A stretch of DNA of 64,000 bases from Alphaproteobacteria bacterium (lineage in GTDB: Bacteria > Pseudomonadota > Alphaproteobacteria > DSM-16000 > Inquilinaceae), in contig JANQIX010000073.1 of the NCBI GenBank assembly GCA_028281925.1, positions 1 to 64,000 of the forward strand, given 5' to 3'. A program made the translations under genes and the position numbers. Positions 62,262 through 64,000 of the stretch are shown piece by piece. Position 1 is the first letter of the stretch. Every line of letters begins with the position of its first letter. The notes under the pieces were generated by a model. The model saw only the letters and a list, made by a program, of their open reading frames with translations, was not told the DNA's origin and ran no database searches.

Positions 62262-62478
62262 GAGTCCTTAACATTGTATTGAAGCAAGGGTGCAGCTTCA
62301 TAAGGGTTAACGCATTTTAGTCCTCTTTGACATGGGCAGACTCGGTTAAGAAACGCTTCACTGCCGGAACCCCCTATCGGTTGATTTATCGAAATTTAAG
62401 AGTTGACGCCTTACGGTCATGTCGCGCGCCGCCTCACGTCCTCTGCGGCCATCCTAACCACCATAAGAAGAGTGTCCC

Positions 62479-63711
62479 ATGGATGCCCTGCTCGATATGC
62501 CCCCCGGCAGTGGAGACTTTCCGGTTCTGCGTGACATTGCCGGGGACAGACCGCCAAGGCGACGGAGCCGGGTCGAGAAGCTCGAGGCGCAAATCGCCGT
62601 CTTGAAAGAGCGGATGAACATCGCTGTCATCCATGGCGGCGACAAAGAAGAGCCCGGCGCGGTCATGTACCGCATTCCAAATACACGCCCCTGGAAGAGC
62701 TACCAGTCAGTCGCGGAACAGATCGCCGACTCCCTCCGGACACTCGGCTTCCGGTCTGTCCACGTTCTGGCGGAAAACATGCATCTTTCAGAGGAGATGC
62801 AGGCTCGGCAAATCCACCTTGCCTGGCTGAACACGGGCGGGGTTCAAGGCTTCAACCCTGTTGCCCATGCCCCTTCCATGCTTGAGCTGCTGGGCGTGCC
62901 CTATGTCGGGCACAACCCGCTGATTTCGAGCATTCTCGACAACAAACCGGTGTTCAAGCTCGAAGTCACGAAACTCGGCCTGAACACGGCCAGCTTCACG
63001 ACCTGGCATCCGTCGCAGGGTCGCTTTGATCCGGCGAGCCATTCTGGGTTCCACCGCGCATTTCGTGGCCATGTCGGGCCATATGTCGTCAAGCCGGTGT
63101 CCGGGCGTGCCTCTCTTCATGTTCACGTGGTCGACGAGACGGCGGACTTGGCCGATTGCCTGCAAGAAGTGTTCGACGCCACGCAGAACCACGTGATGAT
63201 CGAAGACTTTCTGCCCGGCCGCGAGTTCTGTATCGCAATCGCCGGTTCGGTGACGGCTCAGGGCCGATCATTGTCGCTTGGCGCGGAGCCGTTCATTTTC
63301 TCGCCGGTGGAGCGCGTTCTCGGCAACGAAGAGCGCATCTTCACATCGATGGACGTGCGTCCGATCTCAACCGATCGCATGCGCCTGCTATCACTCGACA
63401 CGGACGGTGAGGTCATCTCCCGGCTCGAGAAGATCGCTCTGACTGTCTTCTCGGAACTGGGTCTCGAAACACTGATCCGCCTCGACCTTCGCATGTGCGA
63501 CAACGGCGAGATCCATATTCTTGAGGCGAACCCGAAGCCAGATCTGAAAAGGCCTGAGGGGAACAAGACCAGTATCGTCAGTGTCGGCCTGGAACGGTGC
63601 GGCATGGACTATGACGACCTGATCCTCTCGCTGATCGCCGACCGAATCGACCTTCTGTTCAGCCAACGACGTGGCGCCCCTGATCATCTAAGTGCCCTGA
63701 TCCAGGACTAG
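62479..63711 (+). CDS. ATP-grasp enzyme, D-alanine-D-alanine-ligase-like
   Basis: 410 residues. A variable N-terminal helical stretch (residues 1-45) precedes a pre-ATP-grasp domain (MNIAVIHGGDKEEPG) and an ATP-grasp fold with VVKPVSGRASLHVHVV, IEDFLPGREFCIAI and the metal-ligand ILEANPKPDL. The D-Ala-D-Ala ligase Ser/Tyr pattern is not evident, so it probably joins other carboxylate and amine substrates. It is convergent with nothing and stands beside signalling genes. Substrates unknown. Confidence 0.82.
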   Translation: MDALLDMPPGSGDFPVLRDIAGDRPPRRRSRVEKLEAQIAVLKERMNIAVIHGGDKEEPGAVMYRIPNTRPWKSYQSVAEQIADSLRTLGFRSVHVLAENMHLSEEMQARQIHLAWLNTGGVQGFNPVAHAPSMLELLGVPYVGHNPLISSILDNKPVFKLEVTKLGLNTASFTTWHPSQGRFDPASHSGFHRAFRGHVGPYVVKPVSGRASLHVHVVDETADLADCLQEVFDATQNHVMIEDFLPGREFCIAIAGSVTAQGRSLSLGAEPFIFSPVERVLGNEERIFTSMDVRPISTDRMRLLSLDTDGEVISRLEKIALTVFSELGLETLIRLDLRMCDNGEIHILEANPKPDLKRPEGNKTSIVSVGLERCGMDYDDLILSLIADRIDLLFSQRRGAPDHLSALIQD

Positions 63712-63748
63712 TGGATAGGGCTCTGCATGGAAACCTAGGACGCAGATC

Positions 63749-64000
63749 ATGAGGCAGAACGCCGACCCAGTCGGGGCTACCACGAACGGCATTACGATGG
63801 CCGTCGTTACGGCTTTGTCACTGCTGCTTCTGATCTACGTTGGATTCGGGGAAGCGACGCGAACGTTCACGCATTTCCAGACGGAGAAGCTTGCCGCACA
63901 AGGTCGGCTGCTGCAGACGACGATCGAGCAGTTCCTGCGGCCCGGCCTTCCTCTGGAGCAATTCGTGGGCTTCCGCACCAAGGCGGAACCCATCATGGCT
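63749..64000 (+). CDS. N-terminal part of a membrane protein, sensor-type
   Basis: 84 codons are visible before the window ends, so the gene is truncated at its 3' end. CTAGGACGCAG precedes the ATG. A short polar N-terminus is followed by one hydrophobic segment (about 16-32: TMAVVTALSLLLLIYVG) and then a helical stretch (FQTEKLAAQGRLLQTTIEQF) as found in extracytoplasmic sensor domains. It is 37 bp after the ATP-grasp gene, so the two are likely co-transcribed. The C-terminal output domain is unknown. Confidence 0.7.
   Translation, partial: MRQNADPVGATTNGITMAVVTALSLLLLIYVGFGEATRTFTHFQTEKLAAQGRLLQTTIEQFLRPGLPLEQFVGFRTKAEPIMA

Overview
The window looks like a chromosomal segment of a GC-rich, free-living alphaproteobacterium, most likely Rhodospirillales-like and perhaps marine. 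This is inferred from strong third-position GC bias, two tripartite TRAP transporters, a PAS_5-type protein, Ada with an Oxygenase-NA protein, an LpxO-type hydroxylase and many short or overlapping gene junctions. Taxonomy is inference only. I saw no rRNA, tRNA, CRISPR array, transposase or phage gene. The first and last genes are cut by the window edges.

Region 1 (1-11.4 kb) is a sugar-acid uptake and catabolism locus. It has two enolase-superfamily dehydratase-type genes (the first truncated at the window edge), two complete TRAP transporters in opposite orientations, a split transketolase, a short-chain dehydrogenase and a divergent LysR regulator with a palindromic operator candidate. Region 2 (11.6-18.3 kb) has a PAS protein and then an aspartate module: a divergent LysR regulator, an aspartase carrying an N-terminal cyclic-nucleotide-binding-like domain, a dicarboxylate/amino-acid symporter and a tandemly duplicated Asp/Glu racemase whose first half has lost one catalytic cysteine. 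Together these could import aspartate, racemise it and deaminate it to fumarate.

Region 3 (18.3-25.4 kb) combines glutathione/formaldehyde-type genes (two GFA-family proteins, a glutathione S-transferase, an ArsR-SRPBCC fusion regulator and a DUF899 protein) with an alkylation-repair operon: ada, an Oxygenase-NA dioxygenase and a fusion of an Ada-type zinc domain with a class III nucleotide cyclase. The fusion keeps all four zinc cysteines and the full cyclase catalytic set. It is the strongest candidate here for an undescribed system, a DNA-alkylation sensor that would make cAMP.

Region 4 (25.4-45 kb) holds housekeeping and transport genes: an alpha/beta hydrolase, an aldo/keto reductase, a polyamine-type ABC operon with an unusual coiled-coil insertion in one permease, a second ABC system with a substrate-binding/permease fusion and no ATPase, an RsbU-type phosphatase, hpt, a ProC-like reductase, a DUF302 protein, diaminopropionate ammonia-lyase, LpxO and an O-antigen-ligase-type membrane protein. 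Region 5 (45-53.3 kb) is a photolyase / FAD oxidoreductase / DUF1365 / cyclopropane-fatty-acid-synthase-like / MFS / DUF3833 run with nearby NTF2-like and fasciclin genes. This gene set resembles singlet-oxygen or light-stress regulons of photosynthetic alphaproteobacteria.

Region 6 (53.3-64 kb) is sparser and lower in GC. It holds an alanine-rich small ORF with a strong ribosome binding site, an HD-GYP protein, a receiver-GGDEF protein, a receiver-PAS-histidine kinase, a single-domain receiver, a GAF/PAS histidine kinase, an ATP-grasp enzyme and the start of a membrane protein. A 129-bp palindromic repeat element lies between two of these signalling genes. The neighbouring GGDEF and HD-GYP proteins suggest c-di-GMP is made and degraded under control of the adjacent kinases.
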